64,000 nt of DNA from Streptomyces zagrosensis. Lineage in GTDB: Bacteria; Actinomycetota; Actinomycetes; Streptomycetales; Streptomycetaceae. Positions 28,067 to 36,294 of this stretch are shown here, in pieces. The stretch lies in contig NZ_JACHJL010000002.1 of the NCBI RefSeq assembly GCF_014203645.1, positions 1 through 64,000 on the forward strand, read 5' to 3'. The notes beneath the pieces are model-generated. The model was not told the origin of the DNA. It did not search any database and saw only the letters and a program-made list of their open reading frames with translations. Each line of letters begins with the position of its first letter. Position 1 is the first letter of the stretch. A program made the position numbers and the translations under genes.

Positions 28067-29593
28067 ATGAGCGACTGGCATTTCGAAGTTCCCACCACCG
28101 GCAGCAAGCGTCTTCCGCCGGACCCCCGCTATATGGAAGCGCTGAGCAGCCAGGGTTACGGCTTCGAAGTCGCGATAGCCGACCTCATCGACAACTCAAT
28201 CGATGCCGGGGCCAAAGATGTTGTCGTCCACGTGCTGCGCAACGGCGACGAACTCGTCAGCCTCCTCGTCGTGGACGATGGCCGCGGTATGGATGAGGAA
28301 GCGCTCGACGTCGCCATGACGGTGGGTGGCCGCCGCGACTACGGGGACAAGTCCCTCGGTATCTTCGGTACGGGCCTCAAGGCAGCTTCGCTAAGCCACG
28401 CCGACTCCGTCACCGTCATCAGCAAAACCAAGCGCACCCGCTCCGTGGGTCGCCGCTGGGTGACCGCGCACGCCAAAGAGGGCTTCCAGTGCGACATCGT
28501 CGAAACCGGTTATGCACAGGACCTCATGGACCGGTATCACGGCCGGCCCATCACCTGGCAGGGCACGATCATCCGTTGGGACGGGGTGCGCGACTTTCCC
28601 AAGCACGGCGGTGGCGGCCAGACGGACCGCTATCTGACCCGGATGATTCCCAAGCTCGGGTTGCATCTTGGGCTCTATCTGCACCGGTTCTTGGCCCGCG
28701 ATGACTTCAACATCACCATCGCCGTCGAGGACGTGCTGACCCGAACGGTCTATATGGACTTCGGCGTGGAGTCGCTCGACCCGTTCGGTTACCCGGTGAC
28801 CGGGTCCGCCGGCTTCCCCCGGGTCTTCACGGCGGACGTCGAAGGGGTGGGGGACGTACCGCTCACCGGCCATGTGTGGACACCGAAGTCGAACCTGGAC
28901 GAATATCGGGCAGTTGGCACGGTCCTGGACAAGCAGGGGTTCTATTTCTACCGCAATGACCGCCTCGTCCAGGCGGGTGGCTGGAACGGTTACCGGCAGC
29001 CCGAACAACACCTCGCGCTCGCCCGTGTCGCCGTTGAGCTCCCGCCTGACGGCGGCGATGCCTTCCGGCTCACCGTAAAAAAGGCCGGAGTCGAGGCGTC
29101 ACCATCCTTCGCGTCGGCACTCAACGAGGCGAAGGACGCCAGCGGTTACGCGTTCAAGGAGTATCTGGATGCCGCTGAGGCCACCTATCGCGAGGCCCGT
29201 AAACGCGCCGGCGTGGACCGTAAGCCGGTCATCGCCCCCGGCAAGGGGCTGGCTCCCGAGGTGAAGCGGACGGTCGAGGAGGAACTCCCGCTGATTTCCG
29301 GCGAGGAGACCATCGCGATTCGCTGGGAAAAGCTGGACAGCGACGTCTTCTTCGCCATTGACCGGGAGGAGCGGGCGATTCACCTCAACAAGACGTACCG
29401 GCCCGCACTCCTGGGCGGTCGGCGCGGCGGGCTCACCGACGCCCCCATGGTGAAATCCCTGCTCTACCTGCTGCTGCACCAGATTTTCGAAAAGGAGTAC
29501 AGCGGCCCGCGCGAAAAGGACAACCTCCAACTGTGGCAGAGCATCCTGCTCTCCGCCGCGCGGACCGAGCTGGACCGCATGGACGAGCAGTGA
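28067..29593 (+). CDS. MORC/GHKL-type ATPase of a defence operon
   Basis: I choose the ATG at 28067 with GAGG six bases upstream (508 residues). The GHKL ATP-binding Bergerat motifs are intact: DLIDNSIDAGA (about 39-49), DDGRGMD (about 69-75) and GIFGTGLKAAS (about 96-106). An S5-like fold and a C-terminal region follow, as in prokaryotic MORC proteins. ATP-driven dimerisation or DNA clamping is the family role. Its stop overlaps the next gene by four bases (GTGA), and a Z1 helicase follows. This is the MORC / PD-(D/E)XK / Z1 association described by Iyer, Abhiman and Aravind (2008) for restriction-like operons. GC is lower than in core genes. Confidence 0.88.
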   Translation: MSDWHFEVPTTGSKRLPPDPRYMEALSSQGYGFEVAIADLIDNSIDAGAKDVVVHVLRNGDELVSLLVVDDGRGMDEEALDVAMTVGGRRDYGDKSLGIFGTGLKAASLSHADSVTVISKTKRTRSVGRRWVTAHAKEGFQCDIVETGYAQDLMDRYHGRPITWQGTIIRWDGVRDFPKHGGGGQTDRYLTRMIPKLGLHLGLYLHRFLARDDFNITIAVEDVLTRTVYMDFGVESLDPFGYPVTGSAGFPRVFTADVEGVGDVPLTGHVWTPKSNLDEYRAVGTVLDKQGFYFYRNDRLVQAGGWNGYRQPEQHLALARVAVELPPDGGDAFRLTVKKAGVEASPSFASALNEAKDASGYAFKEYLDAAEATYREARKRAGVDRKPVIAPGKGLAPEVKRTVEEELPLISGEETIAIRWEKLDSDVFFAIDREERAIHLNKTYRPALLGGRRGGLTDAPMVKSLLYLLLHQIFEKEYSGPREKDNLQLWQSILLSAARTELDRMDEQ

Positions 29594-30765
29594 CCAGCGG
29601 GCCGGCGCCCGGCACACTGCACAGCGGGCCGACGCCCGGCACACCGCACGTGGAGTGGGCCACGGTCGCCGGATATCTGGACGACGGCACCCCGGCCCTG
29701 ATCCCGCTAGCGGGCGAGCCGTGCATCGAGTTCTTCGTCGATGCGTACGGCGCCCGCACCGGCCTGCGCATCGCGCTCGACCCGGCGGACCGGGTGCCGC
29801 TCTCGGGCCTCACCGCCGTGGTGGTGCGGCCCGTCGCGGCCCGCGGGCGGCGCATGCTGGAGATCGCCACGGCGGAACGGGCCCTGTTCCGCGACTTCCA
29901 CGACCTGCTCCAGGGCGTGGCCGACCGGGTGCGGCGCGAGGGGCACAGCCCCGCCCGCGCGTTCACCGAGACGCTGGCCTCCTGGACCGAACTGCTGGCC
30001 CGCACCCGAGGCATCAGCGAGGAAAAGCGCGTCGGGCTGCTAGGCGAGCTCTACGCACTGGAGCGGTTCGCGTACTCCTTCACCTGGCCGATCGCCATAG
30101 CCGCCTGGCGGGGGCCGCACAGCGAGGAGCACGACTTCGGGCTGCCCGCGTACGACGTCGAGGTCAAGAGCACGGCAAGCGAGCGCCGCCTGCACAGCAT
30201 CCGCGGCCTCACCCAACTCGTGCCCACCGGAGACCGACCGCTGTGGCTGCTGTCCCTCCAGTTCACCCGGGGCGGCTCCGCCGGCAGCTCGCTCAGTGAA
30301 CGGGTGCGCGCCATACGAGAACAGGTCGCCGTGCACGCCCCTGACCTGAGCCAGCAACTGGCGGACCAGCTCACCCGGTGCGAGTGGCTTGGCCCGCTGG
30401 CCGCTGCGCCCGACCCGGAGCGCTGGTCGCTGCGTACCCAGCCGCTGGTTGTCAGCTCCGCTGACGAGCGGCTGCCACGGCTCGGCCCCGAGGTGCTGGC
30501 CGCGCTCTCCGCCGAGGCCAGGCAGCGGATCGTCTCGCTGACGTATGGAGTTGACCTGACCGGCCTGCCGGCTGCCGCCACCGCACCAGCGGCCCTACGC
30601 CTACCAGCCAACGAGACGCCCGCGCGACGCCCGGCCGATGCGACGCCCACGCAGCACCCCGCCGAAGCGATGCCCCCGCATGTTCGCGCTGCTGAGATGC
30701 CCGCACAGCGCCCTGCCGGCAAGGCGCCCGCGGCGGGCCACGACCCCACCATCCGGAGCGCGTGA
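29590..30765 (+). CDS. DUF4420 PD-(D/E)XK motif nuclease-like protein
   Basis: The GTG at 29590 overlaps the MORC stop (GTGA), giving 391 residues. The family (DUF4420, PD-(D/E)XK motif protein) is seen from FFVDAYGARTGLRIAL, the helical RTRGISEEKRVGLLGELYALE block and the nuclease core YDVEVKST near 188-195. The expected catalytic residues are an acidic residue shortly before and E-x-K. It is the predicted effector that cuts nucleic acid. The N-terminus begins with a nine-residue tandem duplication (29596-29649), and the C-terminal 55 residues are Pro/Ala/Thr repeats. Both are unlike the conserved family and like the expansions in host core genes. Confidence 0.83.
   Translation: MTSGPAPGTLHSGPTPGTPHVEWATVAGYLDDGTPALIPLAGEPCIEFFVDAYGARTGLRIALDPADRVPLSGLTAVVVRPVAARGRRMLEIATAERALFRDFHDLLQGVADRVRREGHSPARAFTETLASWTELLARTRGISEEKRVGLLGELYALERFAYSFTWPIAIAAWRGPHSEEHDFGLPAYDVEVKSTASERRLHSIRGLTQLVPTGDRPLWLLSLQFTRGGSAGSSLSERVRAIREQVAVHAPDLSQQLADQLTRCEWLGPLAAAPDPERWSLRTQPLVVSSADERLPRLGPEVLAALSAEARQRIVSLTYGVDLTGLPAAATAPAALRLPANETPARRPADATPTQHPAEAMPPHVRAAEMPAQRPAGKAPAAGHDPTIRSA
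29596..29649 (+). repeat. 27-base tandem duplication at the start of the DUF4420 gene
   Basis: Two 27-base units (29596-29622, 29623-29649) differ at two positions and encode SGPAPGTLH then SGPTPGTPH, directly after the start codon. Confidence 0.9.
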
Positions 30766-30766
30766 C

Positions 30767-33736
30767 ATGAGCGACGACAGCACCCTGCGCCTGCATTCCA
30801 TCGTCCTCGCCGCGCTGCGCCAGGCCGGCCCGCAGCCGCTGGTGGGGGGCCTGCGCTACTGGTCGCAGGGGCTGGCGCCAGAACCGGACACCACGCAGGA
30901 AGGGTTCCGCGACCGGCTGCTCGGCGGCTATGCGGGCCACCCGCTGGTGGAGCTGTGGCGGCGGGCGGTCACCGCCTGGGACTTCGCGCAGTCCCCGCCG
31001 TGGTCAGCCGCCGGCCCCTGTACTGATGCGCGCCGCACGGACATCTACGCACTGCTCGCGCTGGACGACGAGACGCGCAAGGTGCTGACCGAGCTGGTCC
31101 CCGTGGCCGTAGCCGACGCGCCCACCGTCATCAGCACCGAGTTCACCCCCTGGTACACCCCGGCCGCGCAGCAGAGCCGCAACTGGTACTGGCCCGCATA
31201 CGAGCGGGTGCTCGAACGCAAGGGCTGGAACGCGGCGGCGCTGGCGGCCCTTGACGAGGCCACCGACCGCGTCGTGGAGCGGCTCGCCAACCCGGCAACG
31301 CCTGCCATCTACCAGTCCAAAGGCCTGGTCGTCGGGCACGTACAGTCCGGGAAAACGGCCAACTTCACCGGCGTCATCGCCAAGGCCATCGACTCCGGCT
31401 ACCGGCTGGTCATCGTCCTCGCCGGCACGCTCAACTTGTTGCGCCAACAAACGCAACGCCGGCTCGATATGGAGCTCATCGGCCGCGAAAACATCCTGCG
31501 CGGTGGGGATGAGACCGAGTCCGACTACGCGGATGACCCCGAGTGGCACCGAGACGGCTTCCTGGCCCACGGCGGGTTGCCGTCCGTGCTCGGCGCGTTC
31601 GACATCGTGCGGATGACGACGCGCGACAACGACTACAAGCGGCTGCTCCAGGGCATCACGGCGCTGGAGTTCGAGAAACAGGAGCCGGCGCTCCCGCTGC
31701 ACGACCCGCGCAATGTGCACCGCAGCGCGGCCCGCCTGATGGTGGTGAAGAAGAACAAGACCGTGCTGACGAAGCTGCTCAAGGATCTCCAAAAGATCCG
31801 CACTCCGCTCGCGGAGATCCCCGTCATCATCATCGATGACGAGTCCGACCAGGCATCCGTCAACACCTCCGACCCGCGCAAGCTGCGCGAGGGCAAGGCC
31901 GAGCGCACCGCCATCAACGGCCTGGTCTCCAGCCTGCTGGCGCTGCTGCCCCGCTCCCAGTACGTCGGCTATACGGCGACGCCGTTCGCCAACGTGTTCA
32001 TCGACCCGAGCGACACCGCCGACATCTTCCCCAAGGACTTCATCGTCTCGCTGCCGGCGCCCGCCGGATACATGGGCGTACGGGCCTTCCACGATCTGGA
32101 TTCCGGCGTCCCCTGGCAGGAGCGCACCTACGCCAACTCCCAGGGCAAGGCTCATGTTCGCGATATTCCGCCCACCGCTGAGGAGGAGGACACCGACACG
32201 CTCCAGCAAGCGTTGGACGCCTTCGTCCTCTCCGCGGCCATCAAGCTCTACCGGGAGCAAAACGACCCGCGCGGTCTCTCCTATCCGCACCACACCATGC
32301 TGGTCCACGAGTCGGTACGAACGGTCGATCATCGCGCCCTGGCCGAGCGCCTCACCGGGCTTTGGCACGCATCGGGCTACATGGGGCCGACCGGCCACGC
32401 CCGGCTGCGTACCCTCTTCGACACCGATTTCGCTCCCGTATCCGCCGCCAGGGCCGATGGATTCGCCACTCCGGCCGATTTCGCGGAGGTGGCACCGCAT
32501 ATCGGCGCCGCCTGCATTCGCATCGGTGGGGATGAGAATCCCGTACTGGTCGTGAACAGCGACAAGGACATCGAGCAGGGCACCGCCGACTTCGACAAGA
32601 GATCGCTGTGGAAAATTCTGGTCGGTGGCGCCAAACTCTCCCGTGGCTTCACCGTCGAGGGTTTGACTATCTCCTACTATCGGCGCACCACAACGCAGGC
32701 CGACACCTTGATGCAGATGGGACGCTGGTTCGGATTCCGCAAGGGTTACCGGGACTTGGTGCGCTTGTACATCAGCCGCGGGGAATCGTACGGAAAGAAG
32801 GAGATCGACCTCTACGACGCCTTTGAGGCGGTCTGCCGCGACGAGGAGAGCTTCCGCGCCGAACTCAAGCGATATGCCCCGTTGATCGATGGGAAACCCC
32901 AGGTCACCCCGGCCCAGGTGCCCCCGCTCGTGGCCCAGCACCTGCCGTGGCTCAAGCCGACGAGCGCCAACAAGATGTATAACGCCGAATTGATCGAGAT
33001 TCGCTCGCCCGGAACCTGGATCGAACCCGCCGCCTACCCCGGCGGCGCGCCCCCCGTACGCCGCAACGCGGCCCGCTGGAGGCCGCTCCTTGACGATCTC
33101 GGCGGCGCCGACCAGTTGTTCACCAACCCTCCGGACAGCTCCAGCGCCCTGGTGCGCCGGTTCCCGGCCCGTACGAGCGTGGTCGGGCACTCCCGTCTGG
33201 TGGGCGTGCTCGAAGGGTTGGAGTGGAGCCGGCCCGACCTCTTCCAGCCACACTTGACCTACCTCAAGCAGTTGGACGGGACGCTGGCGAAGGTGGAGGA
33301 CTGGCTGCTCATCGCCCCGCAGTTGGTGGCCAGAGACCGATTCGAGGCCACTTTGCTGGGCTCGCCTCCGCTGTCTTTGGCACAGCGCAGCAGGGCGCCG
33401 TACTCGGAGTCATTCGCCCGCGTCACCGGATACGAGCACCGGGTGGCGGCGGAGCGGTTGATCAACGAGGCGGGCTCGGCGGGCGCGCTCGTCCCGCCGC
33501 TGCGGGGCGTGGCGTTGCTCTACGCCGTACTCGACATCACCGGCGACCGGCCGCCCATCCACGACGTCGTCAGCGACGGCGTCGCGGACCCGTCCCGCGT
33601 CATCATGGCCTTCGCCCTGCTGCCGCCGAAGAGCGCCATCGATACGCAACGCAGGCTCGTACACTTCCGCGCGAAGGTCTCCGCGCTGCGAGACGCCCCC
33701 ATCGTGGACGTGCTCTCGACCCACGCCGAACGCTGA
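30767..33736 (+). CDS. Z1-domain superfamily II helicase
   Basis: The ATG at 30767 lies one base after the DUF4420 stop, giving 989 residues. Walker A VGHVQSGKTANF (about 189-200) and Walker B IIIDDESDQAS (about 354-364) are present. The motif-III equivalent GYTATPFAN (about 400) and the C-terminal arginine-finger block QMGRWFGFR (about 650) also match the Z1 family. It follows the MORC and nuclease genes in one operon and would act as the DNA-translocating motor. In related loci a cytosine methylase, Vsr and AIPR proteins are often present; none is seen here. The downstream LuxR gene is convergent. Confidence 0.9.
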   Translation: MSDDSTLRLHSIVLAALRQAGPQPLVGGLRYWSQGLAPEPDTTQEGFRDRLLGGYAGHPLVELWRRAVTAWDFAQSPPWSAAGPCTDARRTDIYALLALDDETRKVLTELVPVAVADAPTVISTEFTPWYTPAAQQSRNWYWPAYERVLERKGWNAAALAALDEATDRVVERLANPATPAIYQSKGLVVGHVQSGKTANFTGVIAKAIDSGYRLVIVLAGTLNLLRQQTQRRLDMELIGRENILRGGDETESDYADDPEWHRDGFLAHGGLPSVLGAFDIVRMTTRDNDYKRLLQGITALEFEKQEPALPLHDPRNVHRSAARLMVVKKNKTVLTKLLKDLQKIRTPLAEIPVIIIDDESDQASVNTSDPRKLREGKAERTAINGLVSSLLALLPRSQYVGYTATPFANVFIDPSDTADIFPKDFIVSLPAPAGYMGVRAFHDLDSGVPWQERTYANSQGKAHVRDIPPTAEEEDTDTLQQALDAFVLSAAIKLYREQNDPRGLSYPHHTMLVHESVRTVDHRALAERLTGLWHASGYMGPTGHARLRTLFDTDFAPVSAARADGFATPADFAEVAPHIGAACIRIGGDENPVLVVNSDKDIEQGTADFDKRSLWKILVGGAKLSRGFTVEGLTISYYRRTTTQADTLMQMGRWFGFRKGYRDLVRLYISRGESYGKKEIDLYDAFEAVCRDEESFRAELKRYAPLIDGKPQVTPAQVPPLVAQHLPWLKPTSANKMYNAELIEIRSPGTWIEPAAYPGGAPPVRRNAARWRPLLDDLGGADQLFTNPPDSSSALVRRFPARTSVVGHSRLVGVLEGLEWSRPDLFQPHLTYLKQLDGTLAKVEDWLLIAPQLVARDRFEATLLGSPPLSLAQRSRAPYSESFARVTGYEHRVAAERLINEAGSAGALVPPLRGVALLYAVLDITGDRPPIHDVVSDGVADPSRVIMAFALLPPKSAIDTQRRLVHFRAKVSALRDAPIVDVLSTHAER

Positions 33737-33775
33737 CGCTCAGCACTCACGCCGCTACGCCGCCGCACCACCCAG

Positions 33776-34414
33776 TTACGTCGGCAGCATCGCGCGCGCC
33801 GCCGTGTCGTACGTGTGGAAGATGGCGGCCAGTTGGGCGCGGCTGCGGCAGCCCAGCTTGCGCAGCACGTTGGACACGTGGAACTTCACGGTGCTCAGTT
33901 CCACGCAGAGCCGGTCGGCGATCTCCGGGTTGGACAGGCCCTCCGCGACGAGCTGCGCGACGTCTTCCTCGCGGCCGGTGAGCTTGGTGAGCTGGCCAGG
34001 CACGGGCCGCGGCGGACCCGGTGGGCGCGGCGGGCCACCGGAGTTGGCGAGCACCCAGGGCACCAGTTCCGGGGAAATCCAGCCACGGCCGCTCAACACC
34101 TCGCGTACCGCGGCGACATAGCCGTGGTCGGGGTCATCGCGGTCCACTACGCCGGCCACCGACTGGCGCCACGGCGAGCGCCAGAAGGGGTCGTGCTCGC
34201 CGCTCACCAGCGCGATGACCCGCATACCGAGGCGGGCGAGCGACGGCTCGACAGCCAGCGCCCTGGACTCCACGACGGCCACATCCACGGCCGGATCGGC
34301 GCGGCCCCGCTGGGCCCTGGTCCAGGACGCGACGCCCCAGCCGGGCGCGGTCAACGCCTCGCTGACGCGCCGGTGCAGCGACGGAGAACTGATAACGAGA
34401 ACAATGCGGCCCAT
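33776..34414 (-). CDS. LuxR-type regulator with a degenerate receiver domain
   Basis: A 212-residue protein. The C-terminal LuxR helix-turn-helix is canonical (about 143-200; [44 protein letters not shown]). The N-terminal 115 residues follow a receiver fold ([18 protein letters not shown]), but the paired acidic residues after strand 1 are replaced by Ser-Ser-Pro and the phospho-acceptor position reads VVESR. It is therefore probably not phosphorylated in the normal way. A Pro/Gly linker joins the two. No sensor kinase is adjacent. It faces the Z1 gene tail to tail across 39 bases. Whether it controls the defence operon is unknown. Confidence 0.85.
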   Translation of the reverse strand: MGRIVLVISSPSLHRRVSEALTAPGWGVASWTRAQRGRADPAVDVAVVESRALAVEPSLARLGMRVIALVSGEHDPFWRSPWRQSVAGVVDRDDPDHGYVAAVREVLSGRGWISPELVPWVLANSGGPPRPPGPPRPVPGQLTKLTGREEDVAQLVAEGLSNPEIADRLCVELSTVKFHVSNVLRKLGCRSRAQLAAIFHTYDTAARAMLPT

Positions 34415-34873
34415 GGCTTCCCCTGCCTGGATTCACATCGACGACAACGCCGCCGATGCGCCTGAACAGGGCAGCCAAGCTGGCAGAAACTTCCGGCAGT
34501 ACACACTTTTGGTAGTCGAATACTTCCAGAAAGTCATCACGCAATGCCTAGCGACGTTGGTCAGACGTCGAGCGGCACCGGCTACTCGGCGGCCCCGTCG
34601 AGTAGCCGGAACTTAGCACATCCACATGGCGGGGCTTAGTGCGCTACACAGCCTTCTGACACGGCCGGCCACCGCGCGCACGGAATGCAGGAGCGTGCCC
34701 GACAAGCACGCGAACGCACATGAAGGTGCGCGTGAGAACGAACGCGAGGACGAACGCGAGGACGCACAAGAAGACGCGGATGAAGAAGCGTATGAGAATG
34801 AGTATGGGCATGTGCGTGGGGGGGGCAGAAACAGCGTGACGCCAATCGACGTTCAGCCGTAATGGCTCGGCAC

Positions 34874-34907
34874 TCGTTATGACTTGAGGATCGTTATGGC
34901 TTGAGGG
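34874..34907. repeat. two tandem 17-base units
   Basis: Unit TCGTTATGACTTGAGGA is followed by a copy differing at two positions (GGCTT, GGG end). A 17-base period cannot preserve a reading frame, so this is not coding expansion. Confidence 0.85.
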
Positions 34908-34929
34908 TCGCCGTGCGCCATAAAGGACG

Positions 34930-34994
34930 GTCATAAAGAGCCGTTACAAGAAACCGTCACAAGGAGCCGTCGTAAAAGGTCGTCACAAGGCGGG
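34930..34994. repeat. five tandem 13-base iteron-like units
   Basis: Units start at 34930, 34943, 34956, 34969 and 34982. The consensus is GTCACAAGGAGCC with G, T and AA positions best kept. The exact 13-base spacing is close to 1.2 helical turns and is non-coding. It is comparable to iterons or a multi-site operator. Confidence 0.8.
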
Positions 34995-35069
34995 CCCACC
35001 ACAGCTCTCGGCAAGGAACGGACCAGCCTGGCGGCCCGGAAGGCGGTATCGGGCTGGCCCATCGAACCG

Positions 35070-35474
35070 TCAGGCGGACGCCTCGTTCAGCGCGGCGACC
35101 TCCGCGTCCGTGAGCTCAAGTTCGGCGACGGCCAGCAGGGCCGGAAGCTGCTCGACCGTGCGGGCACTGGCGATCGGGGCCGCGACCGTGGGCTGCGCCG
35201 CGAGCCAGGCCAGCGCCACCGACGCGAGTTCGGCACCGTGCGCGGCGGCCACCTCGTCCAACATTCCCAGCACCCGCGGCCCGCGCTCGCTCTCCAGATG
35301 CTTCGCCGCGCTCCCCGCCCGTACGCTGTCCACATCCGCGCCACTGGGATGGTACTTGCCCGTGAGGAAGCCGGACGCCAGCGCGTAGTACGGGACCGCG
35401 GCCAGGCCGCGCTCTGCGGTGACCCGGGCCAGCTCATGCGGGGACCCCTCTCGCGGCTGCCGCATGGGCGCCAC
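35070..35474 (-). pseudogene. aldo/keto reductase, C-terminal fragment
   Basis: The frame encodes the last part of an aldo/keto reductase: AERGLAAVPYYALASGFLTGKY, then VALAWLAAQPTVAAPIASARTVEQ (the NADP-binding end) to the stop. The catalytic tetrad and about 140 preceding residues are missing, and homology begins abruptly near 35465. The matching N-terminal piece lies 2.9 kb away at 38350-38580 on the same strand, so one gene has been split and its middle lost. The start given (MAPMRQP) is only the open-frame limit. Gene order recalls SCO4109 next to the M23 peptidase SCO4108. Confidence 0.85.
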
Positions 35475-35573
35475 CGTGCCGAGTTTCCTGTTCTCTCAAC
35501 TGGGCCGCCTTGACCCGCCCATCACAGCGCCGCAAGGATCGAACAGGACACCAATTACGCAGGGGGTCAGTCA

Positions 35574-35780
35574 GTGAAGCTCACCCAGCTTGCAAGCGAA
35601 TGTGACGCAGGGCCGTGCCCGACCGTGTGGGCGATAGAGGGCGCAGAGAGCGTCTTGGTGCAGGGCTTCAAGGTGGACGACGCAGAAGCACTCACCACCA
35701 TGCAGTTACCGAACAACGAAACCGCCGTGCGCATCCCTATGTCTCTGCTCTTGAGGGTGGCCCGTGAACATCTCACCTGA
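35574..35780 (+). CDS. small partner protein of the DUF6879/XRE module
   Basis: A 68-residue protein from a GTG start eight bases after GGGGG. It contains the CxxGPCPTVW block near the N-terminus and LPNNETAVRIPMSLL near the end, a pattern I recall for the small ORF preceding DUF6879 genes. It overlaps the next start by 17 bases, implying translational coupling. A TTA codon (35706-35708) is in frame. Biochemical role is unknown. Confidence 0.75.
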   Translation: MKLTQLASECDAGPCPTVWAIEGAESVLVQGFKVDDAEALTTMQLPNNETAVRIPMSLLLRVAREHLT

Positions 35781-36294
35781 AGATTTCGGGAACCTCTTTA
35801 AGGAATTTCAGCGCGAAGCATTTCGGCTGGAAACCTTGGACGACTACAGCAAGTCGGGCGGCGTCGAGGCTTATCAGGCTTTCTTGGCTGGCAAGCCACA
35901 ACCGAAAGAGTACAAGTCGGCCGGTTGGGTTGAGACCGTACGGGGCGCCACGCAGTCCGGTAAGCGCATGTACCGGGTTCACCTTCTCTCCCGCCCCCTC
36001 AGCGACTACCTGAGGTTTGAACTCGGGTGGGGTTACGTCCGAAACCAGGAGGCGGGAGAAGAGTTCTTCATCCTCGACACCACCGACCAGCCGAATCCAC
36101 TAGAGGGCGTGCCGGACTTCTGGGCGTTCGATGAAAGCACCGTCGTAACCATGCGCTACGGCAACGGCGGTGATTTTCTGGGGGCTGAACTGATCCCCGA
36201 GGAGCAAGCTCAGGAATGGCTAGAGCGCCGAGACTCGGCCATGAGTAACGCTGCCCCTTTCCGTGACTGGTGGGAGCAGCACAAGCCAGCGTGA
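35764..36294 (+). CDS. DUF6879-family protein
   Basis: A 176-residue protein with the family's landmarks: FKEFQREAFRLETLDDY near the start, GKRMYRVHLLSRPLSDYLRFEL centrally, then DFWAFDESTVVTMRYG and a GAEL block. The GTG start lies inside the preceding gene, and its stop overlaps the XRE start (GTGA). DUF6879 proteins nearly always sit beside XRE/DUF5753 regulators in streptomycetes, so a signalling or antitoxin-like role with that regulator is likely; nothing biochemical is known to me. GC is visibly lower than in flanking core genes. Confidence 0.85.
   Translation: MNISPEDFGNLFKEFQREAFRLETLDDYSKSGGVEAYQAFLAGKPQPKEYKSAGWVETVRGATQSGKRMYRVHLLSRPLSDYLRFELGWGYVRNQEAGEEFFILDTTDQPNPLEGVPDFWAFDESTVVTMRYGNGGDFLGAELIPEEQAQEWLERRDSAMSNAAPFRDWWEQHKPA

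Larger units (their letters stand above)
34415..35069. other. 655-base intergenic region with several tandem repeats
   Basis: No convincing gene. It holds an acidic-codon repeat (about 34735-34805), two 17-base units (34874-34907) and five 13-base units (34930-34994). The acidic frame on the plus strand (34626-34862) lacks a ribosome site. Confidence 0.4.

Noticed and set aside
31004..33253. 749-residue open frame on the minus strand opposite the Z1 gene
   Set aside because: It is the antisense shadow of a well-conserved helicase gene. Its composition is Gly/Val/Arg-rich, with no ribosome site and no domain.
34644..34934. 96-residue minus-strand frame with a membrane-like stretch
   Set aside because: The hydrophobic run is the complement of acidic repeat codons. 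There is no ribosome site and no homology.
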